Below are positions 7,469 to 15,113 of a DNA stretch of 23,703 bases, piece after piece. A program made the translations under genes and the position numbers. Under the pieces are notes generated by a model that was not told the origin of the DNA, did no database searches, and was given only the letters and a program-made list of their open reading frames with translations. The first letter of the stretch is position 1. Every line of letters starts with the position of its first letter. Source of the stretch: CAZNVB01 sp964651495 (lineage in GTDB: Bacteria; Acidobacteriota; Aminicenantia; Aminicenantales; UBA8522); NCBI GenBank assembly GCA_964651495.1, contig CAZYWP010000036.1, positions 1 to 23,703 of the forward strand, given 5' to 3'.

Positions 7469-7978
7469 CTATAGGCCGAATTTCTTCTTCATCTCTCTGT
7501 CGATCTCGGCGGCCGCCTTCCTGTCGATGCCCTTGCCGTTGGCCGGAAACTTCCCCCGGCTTCCCGTGGGACGCGCCTTCTTGACCAGAATAAAGCCCGA
7601 GGGCCGCACCGCTGCGCCGTGGGCCCGGCAGTTGTTCCGGACATGATTGTCGTCCGACACGACCGTGATATCGGATTTCCTGCCCTCATGGTCCCTGACA
7701 AAGCCGATGATCGCGGCGTCGCCGCCATGGGGAGTCCGGGAGAAAATGCACCTGATTCCGGCCAGGCGCTGAACTCCGGCGCCGCCGTGCTGAGGCTTGC
7801 CGTCGAAGACGATCACGCACTCAAAATCCGGATGAGAACGGCTCCAGGTCGAGATCTGCAGGGCGAGCCGGTTCTGTGCGTTCTCCAATCCCCCCTCCAG
7901 ACTCGGCTTAAGTTCCGGGAGCCTGTTGATGACGTTATACCCATCGACGACGAGGATTTTTTGCGGCGGCCTGGGCAT
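7469..7978 (-). CDS. NYN (PIN-like) domain protein, YacP/Rae1-like putative endoribonuclease
   Basis: From ATG 7978 the protein is 169 residues and almost wholly one NYN domain. The fold's acidic residues stand in the expected order: ILVVDGYNVI at the N-terminus, CVIVFDGK, GGDAAIIGFVRDH, and ITVVSDDNHVRNNCRAHGA. Related YacP/Rae1 proteins cut mRNA on the ribosome, and other NYN proteins process RNA, so a metal-dependent endoribonuclease is likely; the substrate is unknown. The frame is open to 8038, but GGAGG six bases before ATG 7978 favours the short start. The C-terminus is basic (RKAAAEIDREMKKKFGL). It is divergent from the exported propeller gene, with repeats between them. Confidence 0.8.
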   Translation of the reverse strand: MPRPPQKILVVDGYNVINRLPELKPSLEGGLENAQNRLALQISTWSRSHPDFECVIVFDGKPQHGGAGVQRLAGIRCIFSRTPHGGDAAIIGFVRDHEGRKSDITVVSDDNHVRNNCRAHGAAVRPSGFILVKKARPTGSRGKFPANGKGIDRKAAAEIDREMKKKFGL

Positions 7979-8020
7979 CGGCATCCTCCGTCCGGACATG
8001 ATGGACGCAGGAGAGTATAT

Positions 8021-8072
8021 CACTTCAGTGTTGAACATCCCACTTCAGAGTTGATAGAGAAAAATGCTATCA
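8021..8072. promoter_or_regulatory. Repeat and palindrome in the divergent NYN/propeller region
   Basis: CACTTCAG(T/A)GTTGA-type sequence occurs at 8021-8034 and again at 8041-8054, differing at one base, with a period of 20 bases. Overlapping the second copy is the inverted repeat TGATAG-N9-CTATCA (8052-8072). A possible plus-strand promoter sits in it: TTCAGA (8044-8049) and TATCAT (8068-8073), 18-base spacer. The layout suits an operator governing one or both divergent genes. Confidence 0.4.
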
Positions 8073-8112
8073 TGGACCGCTCGGAAACTCGACAACATTG
8101 AGGACGCAAGGA

Positions 8113-10077
8113 ATGGCTCGCTCCAAGATCGTGCGCATAGGATTAGGATGGATTGCCGCCGGCCTGGTCCTCGCCGCGGCAGGGAACGCCGCCGCCGAAT
8201 CCAAGGATCTCGGAAACGGTTTCCGCGACCACGGCGTGGCGGTCCCGATCAGCAACCAACGGGGGACGGCGGCGACGGTGGACGGCCAGGGCCACAACGT
8301 GTTGCTGGTTTTGCTGATGGATCACCGCGGCGGATACTCTCTCCTGATGATAGACGCCCGGACCGGGAAGGCCGAGCAATTTCCGATGCCATTCCCCCCG
8401 CCGGGTGAATCGGTGGACTCTCCCTATGCCTCGATCCTGTCCAGCGGCAACAAGTTTTACACGCACTTCAAGAGTCATTTCCTGGAATTTGATCCGGTCA
8501 AGCGCGCGTTCACTTTTTGCAGCGAGAAAACCACGCCCTGGTTCGCGATGGGAATGACCGAGGACGACGACGGCAACATCTGGGCCGTCACCTATCCCCA
8601 GTGCGGCGTGCTGTCCTTCAACCCGAAGACACGCGAACTCAGGGACTATGGCGAGGTCTACCGGCAGACCTGGCAGCAGTACCCGAGCTTCGTCGCCGCG
8701 GACGACGCGGGGTGGATTTACTTCGGCATCGGGTACACTGCATCCCAGATCGTCGCCTTGGACCGGACCTCGGGGAAGGCAACCCCGATCCTGGAGGAGT
8801 CCGGACGAAAGAAGGGCCAGGCCTACGTCTACCGCGACCTGAACGGGAAGGTCTATGGTCAGCCGCTCAAAGGTGAGGCGGGGGATTGGATCGAGTTCTA
8901 CAAAGGCTCGGCGCGGAAGATCGGAGAGCACGATGCAGCGCGTCCGAAAACCATCCTCACCGGCAACCGGCTGTCCCACAGCGTCTTCCCGGACGGCACG
9001 AAAGCCACCTGCGACCTGGTCCGCCGGCGCCTGACCGTCGAGGACCCGCGCACGGGTGAAAAGAATGAGCTCCCGTTTGATTATACGAGCGACGGCGCCA
9101 TCATCATGGGCGAAGCCGCGGCGCCCGACGGGACCATCTGCGGCGGCACGGCCTTTCCCATGCACTTCTTTAGCCTGAATCCCAGGACGGACTCTCTGGT
9201 CAACCGGCCGGCTTACGGCCAGTGGAATATCGTGCTGGCCGACCGGGACCGGTTTTATGTCGGCGCCTATGGCGGGGGGCATCTGCTGGAGTGGCAGCCT
9301 TCGAAGCCGTGGGTCGATACCGACCCGAAGAATGCCGCCTCCAATCCGGCGTACCTGACCACGGCCGAGCCCGAAATCCATCGTCCTTCCCGGCTTCTCG
9401 CGACGGACGACGGCCGGACGGTCGTCATGAGCGGCACCCCGGCCTACGGTCACACGGGCGGCGGTCTGCTTATATGGAACCGGGCGCAGAAGACGTCGAC
9501 CTTGCTTCGGGATGTAGAGGTCGTCCCCGATCAGTCGACTCTCAGCATGATCGCCCTGCCCGGCGGCAAGATGCTTGCGGGCACGACAACCAGTCCCGGA
9601 ACCGGAGGCGAAAAGAAAGCGGCCGAGGCGCTTCTTTACGTGATGGACCTGGCCGCGCGGCGCATCGACTGGCGGGCGGCCATCCTGCCCGGCGTTCAGG
9701 AATACACCGACTTGCTGGCTGGGCCGGACGGTTTGGTTTATGGCCTCGCGGATCGAAAGCTTTTCTTTGTCCTCGACCTGGCCAAGCGCATGATCGTGGC
9801 CAAGCAAGACGTCGAAGCCGAGTTCGGTCGGGCGGCCTACCATCAAGGCCCGCGCGTTTTCATCGCCGGGCCGAAGGGCGATGTCTACCTTCTCTTTGCC
9901 AAGGGAATCGCCCGTGTCGAGCCGAAATCGCACACCCTTAAGCTGCTGGCGCGGTCACCCGTTCAGATCGACACCGGCGGCGATTATCTAGAGGGCCGAA
10001 TCTATTTTTCCTCGGGTTCGCATCTCTTGAGCTATGAGCTCGAGCGGGCCGGCTCGCGCGGTCGAGCCAAGTCCTAA
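8113..10077 (+). CDS. Exported beta-propeller protein, function unknown
   Basis: From ATG 8113 the protein is 654 residues with a Sec signal peptide (about residues 1-29, IGLGWIAAGLVLAAAGNAAA, cleavage after AAA-E likely). The rest reads as a large beta-propeller: repeats such as EDDDGNIWAVTYPQCGVLSF, ADDAGWIYFGIGYTASQIV, APDGTICGGTAFPMHFFSL, LLAGPDGLVYGLADRKLFFV and GPKGDVYLLFAKGIARVE resemble NHL or virginiamycin-B-lyase-like blades. I see no lipobox, membrane anchor or catalytic signature I can name. A TTG start at 8098 is possible, but TGAGGA eight bases before ATG 8113 supports the latter. Codon use is strongly GC-rich. It ends only 7 bases from the truncated tRNA-Sec copy B, which lies on the opposite strand. 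Confidence 0.75.
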   Translation: MARSKIVRIGLGWIAAGLVLAAAGNAAAESKDLGNGFRDHGVAVPISNQRGTAATVDGQGHNVLLVLLMDHRGGYSLLMIDARTGKAEQFPMPFPPPGESVDSPYASILSSGNKFYTHFKSHFLEFDPVKRAFTFCSEKTTPWFAMGMTEDDDGNIWAVTYPQCGVLSFNPKTRELRDYGEVYRQTWQQYPSFVAADDAGWIYFGIGYTASQIVALDRTSGKATPILEESGRKKGQAYVYRDLNGKVYGQPLKGEAGDWIEFYKGSARKIGEHDAARPKTILTGNRLSHSVFPDGTKATCDLVRRRLTVEDPRTGEKNELPFDYTSDGAIIMGEAAAPDGTICGGTAFPMHFFSLNPRTDSLVNRPAYGQWNIVLADRDRFYVGAYGGGHLLEWQPSKPWVDTDPKNAASNPAYLTTAEPEIHRPSRLLATDDGRTVVMSGTPAYGHTGGGLLIWNRAQKTSTLLRDVEVVPDQSTLSMIALPGGKMLAGTTTSPGTGGEKKAAEALLYVMDLAARRIDWRAAILPGVQEYTDLLAGPDGLVYGLADRKLFFVLDLAKRMIVAKQDVEAEFGRAAYHQGPRVFIAGPKGDVYLLFAKGIARVEPKSHTLKLLARSPVQIDTGGDYLEGRIYFSSGSHLLSYELERAGSRGRAKS

Positions 10078-10084
10078 GAATGTT

Positions 10085-10123
10085 CTTGAAGTCCGGAAGG
10101 CCCACCGGGACCTCTACCCTCCC
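10085..10123 (-). pseudogene. selC: tRNA-Sec 5' half, truncated at the anticodon loop (copy B)
   Basis: On the minus strand this segment begins 5 bases after the selB stop codon. It fits the bacterial tRNA-Sec layout without a gap: acceptor strand GGGAGGGT (8 nt), AG, D stem AGGTCC pairing with GGGCCT around the 4-base loop CGGT, one linker, anticodon strand CCGGA, loop CTTCAAG with UCA anticodon. Recalled E. coli selC has the same segment lengths, the same CGGT loop and the same GGACTTCAA. The next bases (AACATTC) cannot pair as the 3' anticodon strand, and no T arm or acceptor 3' strand follows before the propeller gene. I call it a broken selC. Confidence 0.8.
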
Positions 10124-10128
10124 GGCGA

Positions 10129-12045
10129 TTATCTTAAAACATGCCTATCTTCCAGACGCTTTGTCAAGCCGGTGCGGTCGAAATATTCCAGGAGCGCATG
10201 AGAATACTTGCGGGACATCTTCAGCTTGTCGCGGAGCTCGGCGATGGTGATGCTCTTCGATTTCTGAAGCTGGGCGACAACGACTTGCTTAGCCTCCTGG
10301 AAGGGGTCGCGGTGATAGATGACTTTCCGGTTGAGCCGGATGAGCTTTCCCTGCTCGAAGAGGCCGTGCATCAGCCGCCGGAAAACGGACGGGTCGAGCC
10401 TGAGGTCGCGGCGGACGTCCTCTTCGAGCGGCGGTTCGAACGTCGCCGTCCTGAACTTCCTCTCGATCGCGTCCATCCACTCCTGGTCCCGAGCGGCGAC
10501 CTTCACCTCCCGGCCCGGGAGCCCGACCTGGATATCCTTTTTATATATCAGTTTCCGCGTCTCCAGGTCATCGAGGAGGGCCCGGAACGTCGCCTCGTCG
10601 GACACCTTGAGGAACCGGGCGCGCAGGTCGGGGTGCGGCATATGAAGCTGGTGGGGATTCTCCTCGAAATATGCCTTGATCGTTTGGAGGAGCGTTTCCC
10701 ACAATTGCTCGAAAGCTGAGGCCAAAAGATACTTGACATCTTTATCCGCCGCGACTTGGACGCCCGCGCCTTGGCGGACAAGGAGCTCGAGCGCGGCCTG
10801 AATTTCGGTCTGGGCCCGGCCCAGGGAGATAGCAACTTCCGCCGCACTCAGCGGCCTTGTCCCCGACTTGGAGAGTGACTGCTCGACGATTTCCATCGCT
10901 CCGCCTTCCCAGCGCTTCAGCCCTTCCAGGACGGCGGGATCGAACCGCTTATGCCGGGACGGCGTCCCGTCGAGGATCTCTCCACCGCCGATGGTCAGCA
11001 GGGGAGAGAAGGTGCGGATGATGAAGCGGTCACCCAGCAGGGCGACGGCCGGCGACTCGAGATTGAACTGGACCAGCGCGGACTCGCCCGGAAGAAGCCG
11101 GTCCTTTTCGAGCAGGACGACCCGGCCGATGACCTCGTCTGTCCCGATGTGAAGGCGGACCCGGTCGCGCGATTTCAATTCCACCGGGCTCTGGGCGAGC
11201 AGGCGCAGGCGGGCGTCGACTCTCTGAGAGGGCGTGAGAGATCCCGGGAGGGCGGCGACCTGCCCCCGACGGAGGAGCTCTTTGTCCACATCCTGGAGGT
11301 TGAGAGCGGTGCGTTTTCCGATGGCGGACTTTTCCCTCTGTTCTTTGTGGACCTGGATGCCTCGCACCTTCGCCGTGATTTTGTCTGGGTAGATCTCAAT
11401 CCTGTCCCCGACGTGGACCTCGCCCGAGAGGACGGTGCCGGCGATCACGGTGCCGAACCCACGAATGCTGAACACGCGGTCGATAGGCAGGCGGAAAAGA
11501 CCACTGTCCGGACGCCCCCGGACGCGCCGTCCGATGTCCAGCAGCGCCCCTTTGACCTCCGCCACTCCGGCCCCCGTGACCGCCGAGACGGGAATCACCG
11601 GAGCGCCCTCCAGGAATGTGCCTTCGACGAAACGGGCGACCTCACCCTTCAATTCCGCCAGCCGCGCCTGGTCCACTAAATCGGATTTGGTCAGGGCGAT
11701 CATCCCGACGGGAATGCGAAGCAACTGCAGGATGTCGAAATGCTCCCTCGTCTGGACCGAGATGCCTTCGTCCGCGGCGATGACGAAGAGGGCGGCGTCG
11801 ACACTGCTGGCACCGGCGACCATGGTCTTGACGAACTTTTCGTGGCCCGGTACGTCGATGAAGACGATCTGTTTCTCGTAGGAGGAGTCGTCCAGAAAAA
11901 CGAACCCGAGCTCGATGGTCATGCCCCGCTCTTTCTCCTCGGGAAGCGTGTCGGGGTCGATCCCGGTCAGGGCCTTGACGAGCGCAGATTTGCCGTGGTC
12001 GATGTGGCCGGCCGTGCCGACGATGACGTGCTCTTTCTCGGCCAT
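10129..12045 (-). CDS. selB: Selenocysteine-specific translation elongation factor
   Basis: This 638-residue GTPase carries Sec-tRNA to the ribosome at UGA codons marked by a SECIS hairpin. The EF-Tu-like part has GHIDHGKS (13-20), an ERGMTIELGF switch segment, DVPGHEKF and TKSD. Translation-factor beta barrels follow, with SIRGFGTVIAGTVLSG typical of SelB. The C-terminal part (about 400-638) is rich in winged-helix sequence, ending in a basic helix (KMSRKYSHALLEYFDRTGLTKRLED) that matches the SECIS-binding wing. Length agrees with Moorella and E. coli SelB. An open frame extends upstream to 12201, but the homologous start is MAEKEHV at 12045, four bases after the selD stop. The truncated selC lies 5 bases downstream of its stop. 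Confidence 0.95.
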   Translation of the reverse strand: MAEKEHVIVGTAGHIDHGKSALVKALTGIDPDTLPEEKERGMTIELGFVFLDDSSYEKQIVFIDVPGHEKFVKTMVAGASSVDAALFVIAADEGISVQTREHFDILQLLRIPVGMIALTKSDLVDQARLAELKGEVARFVEGTFLEGAPVIPVSAVTGAGVAEVKGALLDIGRRVRGRPDSGLFRLPIDRVFSIRGFGTVIAGTVLSGEVHVGDRIEIYPDKITAKVRGIQVHKEQREKSAIGKRTALNLQDVDKELLRRGQVAALPGSLTPSQRVDARLRLLAQSPVELKSRDRVRLHIGTDEVIGRVVLLEKDRLLPGESALVQFNLESPAVALLGDRFIIRTFSPLLTIGGGEILDGTPSRHKRFDPAVLEGLKRWEGGAMEIVEQSLSKSGTRPLSAAEVAISLGRAQTEIQAALELLVRQGAGVQVAADKDVKYLLASAFEQLWETLLQTIKAYFEENPHQLHMPHPDLRARFLKVSDEATFRALLDDLETRKLIYKKDIQVGLPGREVKVAARDQEWMDAIERKFRTATFEPPLEEDVRRDLRLDPSVFRRLMHGLFEQGKLIRLNRKVIYHRDPFQEAKQVVVAQLQKSKSITIAELRDKLKMSRKYSHALLEYFDRTGLTKRLEDRHVLR

Positions 12046-12049
12046 GGCT

Positions 12050-13246
12050 CTATCTGATGATGATTTTTCCCTCTGATTTGGCAGTGACCCGGCCGATGAC
12101 GGCCGCGGACCGGAGGCCTTTCGCCCTGAGCTTCCGGAGGAGCAGGCCCGCCCTTTTCGCCGGAACGGCCAGGAGTAGGCCGCCCGATGTTTGGGGGTCA
12201 TAGAGAACCGTTTCCAGCGCCGGATCGACGCCCTCCCGGACCGTCACAAACTGGGAGGAGTACTCCCGGTTGCGCTCGACCGCGCCGGAGACGATATCGT
12301 GGCGGATGTAATCGAGTGTCTCATCGAAAAGCGGCACGGCCGCCGCTTCAACCTCCACCGTCACGCCGCTCTGCTTGGCCATTTCGCTCAGGTGCCCGAG
12401 CAGGCCGAACCCGGTCACGTCCGTCCCGGCACGGAGGCCCATGGCGACGGCGATTTCAGAGGCGCTTCGGTTGAGTTCGACCATCGAACGGGTCGCGGCG
12501 CCGAGGGCCCGCTCGGAGGCCCGGCCGATCTGGGCGGCGAAGGTAATGACCCCTGTTCCGATCGGTTTAGTCAGGACCAGAACATCCCCGCGCCGCGCTT
12601 TGTCGTTGGCGATGATCCGGCGCGGATTGATCAGGCCGGTGACGGCGAACCCGAACTTGATCTCGCTGTCCTTGATGCTGTGGCCTCCGATGACCACCGT
12701 GCCGGCCTCCCTGAGCTTGTCAATCCCGCCCTGGAGCATCTTGTTCATGATCCGCGGGCTGAGCTTTTCGATGGGGAAGCTGACGATGGAGAGGGCGGTG
12801 AGCGGCGTCCCGCCCATGGCGTAGATGTCGCTCACCGAGTTGGCGGCGGCGATCTGGCCGAAGACATAGGGATCGTCGACGAGCGGCGTGAAAATATCGA
12901 CCGACTGGACCAGGGCTTTTGTCTTGCTCAGACTGTAGACGCCGGCGTCGTCGCAGGTGTCGGCGCTGACCAGGACCCGCGGGTCGAAGACGCGGGGCAG
13001 CCCCGAGAGCGCCAGCTTCAGGTCGCCCTGGCTGATTTTGGAAGCGCAGCCGGCGTTCTCGACGAGCTTCGTCAGGGGGACGTCCTCGGCCGCGTCCGCT
13101 TCGCGTTCGCCCGCGCAGAGGCAGACGTTCTTTTGCTTGAACAGATCGCAGGGGCACGCTTCTTTGGGGTTGCAGACGCAGTGGCCGAGCTTGAGGGAGC
13201 GCCCCATGATCCGCTTCCGTTTTTCGTAATCGATCATCGGGGTCAC
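12050..13246 (-). CDS. selD: Selenide, water dikinase (selenophosphate synthetase) with Cys-rich N-terminal extension
   Basis: SelD makes selenophosphate from selenide and ATP for SelA. The core matches E. coli SelD throughout: AGCASK (the Cys67 and Lys70 equivalents of the essential Cys17/Lys20), DDAGVYSL, DIFTPLVDDPYVFGQIAAAN, SDIYAMGG, GGHSIKDSE, TDVTGFGLLGHLSEM and DPQTSGGLLLAV. The active-site residue is cysteine, not selenocysteine. The first 50 or so residues are extra: HCVCNPKEACPC (22-33) followed by CLC (42-44) give six cysteines in three CxC pairs, suggesting a metal or Fe-S site. The start is uncertain: GTG 13246 overlaps the selA stop (GTGA), with ATG 13237 and ATG 13207 as alternatives; all keep the cysteines. 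Confidence 0.95.
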   Translation of the reverse strand: MTPMIDYEKRKRIMGRSLKLGHCVCNPKEACPCDLFKQKNVCLCAGEREADAAEDVPLTKLVENAGCASKISQGDLKLALSGLPRVFDPRVLVSADTCDDAGVYSLSKTKALVQSVDIFTPLVDDPYVFGQIAAANSVSDIYAMGGTPLTALSIVSFPIEKLSPRIMNKMLQGGIDKLREAGTVVIGGHSIKDSEIKFGFAVTGLINPRRIIANDKARRGDVLVLTKPIGTGVITFAAQIGRASERALGAATRSMVELNRSASEIAVAMGLRAGTDVTGFGLLGHLSEMAKQSGVTVEVEAAAVPLFDETLDYIRHDIVSGAVERNREYSSQFVTVREGVDPALETVLYDPQTSGGLLLAVPAKRAGLLLRKLRAKGLRSAAVIGRVTAKSEGKIIIR

Positions 13247-14670
13247 GACTGAAAGCTGCTATCGGATTTTCCGAAAACAGCGACGATGGCGTCGCCCACG
13301 ATCGCATCCTCATCGGGCTGGATCGTGCGCAGGTCGAACAGGACGCGGTCATCCTGGAGGCGCGTGAAGATGGGCGGTTTTCCCAGGCGGAGCCTTCGGC
13401 CGAATTCATCCGGGGACATCGGGCCAGGCCGGACGGCCAGGAGCCTGGTCGGCAGGGTTTCTATCGGGGCGGAGCCGCTGCCGACCTGAGATCCGCCGTC
13501 TTCGACCGAGACCGCCGTATCGGGCGGCAGAGAGCGCAGAAGATTGTTCCTCAACCGCCGGGCGCGTCGATCGAGGGTTTTCACGGGCAGCGCCAGCATC
13601 CGGTGGACCGGATGCGCCATCCGTAATTTCTCGGGGTCGAGAAAGAGCTTGAGCGTGGCTTCCAGGGCGGCCAGCGTCAGCTTGCCGCAGCGGAAGGCCC
13701 GCACCAGCGGGTTTTTCTTGATTCTCTGGATGCATTCGGCCCGGCCGATGATGATCCCCGACTGCGGGCCGCCGATGAGCTTGTCGCCGCTGAAGCAGAC
13801 GACGTCCGCGCCGGCCGTCACGCTGCGCCGGACGAGCGGCTCGGTCTCGAGCCCGTATTCCCGTAGGTCGACGAGAGCGCCGCTCCCCAGGTCGTCGATG
13901 ACCGGGAGAGAATGCTTCCGTCCGAGGCCGACCAGGTCTTCGATTCCCGGCTCTTCGGCGAAACCGACGATCCGGTAGTTGGAGTGGTGGACGCGGAGGA
14001 CGGCGCCCGTGTTCGGGCCGACGGCGTTTTCATAATCGCGCAGGTGGGTCTTGTTGGTGGCGCCGACTTCGCGCAAAACGACGCCGCTCGTCTCCATTAC
14101 GTCCGGCATGCGGAACGAACCGCCGATCTCGACGAGCTGGCCGCGGGAGACGATGACTTCCTTTCCCTTCGCCAGGGTGTTGAGGATGACGACTGTTGCG
14201 GCGGCGTTGTTGTTGACGACGGTCGCGGCCTCGGCGCCGGTCAGCTCGCAGAGGAGACCGCTGACGTGCGAGTCCCGCTGGCCTCGGCGGCCGGTTTCCA
14301 GGTCGAGAGCGAGGGTGCAGTAACCGCGAGCGGCCTCGCTGACCGCGTCCAGGGCGGCGCGGGAAAGCACCGCCCGGCCGAGGCCGGAATGCATGATGAT
14401 CCCGGTGGCGTTGATTGCGTTGCGGAGACTGGGCGAAAACTTATTTTCCAGCTCGCGCCCGATCTCGCCGAGGAAATATTCGATCGTCAGGTCGGCGGCG
14501 GAGAAACGGGACGTCTTGCCTTCCTTGATATCGCGCCGGATTTTCTCCAGGACGCGCTGGGCGCACTTCACTGTCTGCTCGCGTCCATACAACTCGACGA
14601 AGCCCCTGTCGAGCGCCTTCTGCATCAAGATATCGACGGAAGGCAATTGACGCAGCAACGCTGGATTCAT
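13243..14670 (-). CDS. selA: L-seryl-tRNA(Sec) selenium transferase
   Basis: SelA is a PLP enzyme that turns Ser-tRNA(Sec) into Sec-tRNA(Sec) using selenophosphate. The protein has 475 residues, usual for bacterial SelA, with NATGIIMHSGLGRA (87-100), VNNNAAATVVILNTL, VSRGQLVEIGGSFR, IDDLGSGAL (258-266) and the PLP-lysine motif CFSGDKLIGGPQSG with Lys297. The ribosome site AGAGGA lies about seven bases before ATG. It is the first gene of selA-selD-selB, joined to selD by a four-base GTGA overlap. A candidate promoter and a Fur-box-like palindrome lie upstream. Confidence 0.97.
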   Translation of the reverse strand: MNPALLRQLPSVDILMQKALDRGFVELYGREQTVKCAQRVLEKIRRDIKEGKTSRFSAADLTIEYFLGEIGRELENKFSPSLRNAINATGIIMHSGLGRAVLSRAALDAVSEAARGYCTLALDLETGRRGQRDSHVSGLLCELTGAEAATVVNNNAAATVVILNTLAKGKEVIVSRGQLVEIGGSFRMPDVMETSGVVLREVGATNKTHLRDYENAVGPNTGAVLRVHHSNYRIVGFAEEPGIEDLVGLGRKHSLPVIDDLGSGALVDLREYGLETEPLVRRSVTAGADVVCFSGDKLIGGPQSGIIIGRAECIQRIKKNPLVRAFRCGKLTLAALEATLKLFLDPEKLRMAHPVHRMLALPVKTLDRRARRLRNNLLRSLPPDTAVSVEDGGSQVGSGSAPIETLPTRLLAVRPGPMSPDEFGRRLRLGKPPIFTRLQDDRVLFDLRTIQPDEDAIVGDAIVAVFGKSDSSFQS

Positions 14671-14684
14671 AATTTTGTCCTCTG

Positions 14685-14713
14685 AATATATTTTAACACT
14701 TCTTCGGCGTCAA
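14685..14713 (-). promoter_or_regulatory. Candidate selA promoter
   Basis: On the minus strand TTGACG (14713-14708) and TATATT (14690-14685) are spaced by exactly 17 bases. The match is good, but the predicted transcript start would fall inside or just after the selA ribosome site, leaving almost no leader. The true start may be further upstream. Confidence 0.4.
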
Positions 14714-14719
14714 CCTGAA

Positions 14720-14730
14720 ATGATAATCAT
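14720..14730. promoter_or_regulatory. Fur-box-like palindrome upstream of selA
   Basis: ATGATAATCAT is a perfect palindrome around a central A and equals the core of the classic 19-bp Fur box. Aligned to that box, 14 of 19 positions agree. It lies just upstream of the candidate selA -35 element. A single site found by eye may be chance. Confidence 0.3.
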
Positions 14731-14978
14731 CCTCTTTATTTTAACTCACTTAAGAGCGGGCGCGGGTCGCGGCGTCGACGGCCTTGATAAGCATTGAAAT
14801 TCCCGAGTGGAGTCCGAAAAACGCCATTCCCGGGCTTTGTCGATCACGAACGGCTGAATTTTTCGCGGTAGGATTCAATGAGTTGGCACATTTCGTGCTT
14901 GCCCGCATTCGAACGGTCGACCGCCACAACTTGTTGAGTCACTTTTTTTAGACACGCAAAAAAAAGTATGAAAAAGTA

Positions 14979-15006
14979 TTGACATTTGGAAAAATTGTTC
15001 TATATT
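14979..15006 (+). promoter_or_regulatory. Strong sigma-70-type promoter of the ATP-grasp/KamA operon
   Basis: TTGACA (14979-14984) is a perfect -35 box and TATATT (15001-15006) a five-of-six -10 box, 16 bases apart, in AT-rich DNA unlike the surrounding GC-rich sequence. Transcription would begin near 15013, leaving a leader of about 100 bases before ATG 15114. I see no riboswitch in that leader. Confidence 0.7.
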
Positions 15007-15113
15007 ACATAATGAATTATAAAAAAGAGAAAATAAATTCGAAGATAACGCGGCAGAAATGATAAACACGCGGGGGACCTTGATTCACTTGCGGCGAAGC
15101 CGAGCGATACTCA

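Larger units (their letters stand above)
14671..15113. other. Divergent intergenic region between selA and the ATP-grasp operon
   Basis: These 443 bases hold the selA promoter candidate, the Fur-like palindrome, and the strong plus-strand promoter at 14979-15006. A short minus-strand frame, 14844-14942 (GTG start, 32 residues, MTQQVVAVDRSNAGKHEM and on), reads like protein but lacks a ribosome site; it may be a gene remnant. GCATTCGAACGG near 14907 recalls a tRNA T loop but has no pairing arm. No complete tRNA gene is present. Confidence 0.5.

Noticed and set aside
8143..9933. Long minus-strand open frame (596 codons) opposite the exported propeller gene
   Set aside because: Composition-driven antisense frame in GC-rich DNA; the plus-strand protein has a signal peptide and beta-propeller repeats, the antisense product has no recognisable family.
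12191..13252. Plus-strand frame of 353 codons opposite selD
   Set aside because: Shadow of selD, which matches SelD over its whole core.
14900..14930. Possible tRNA T loop (GCATTCGAACGG) upstream of selA
   Set aside because: The flanking bases do not form a T stem on either strand and no anticodon or D arm is placed correctly.
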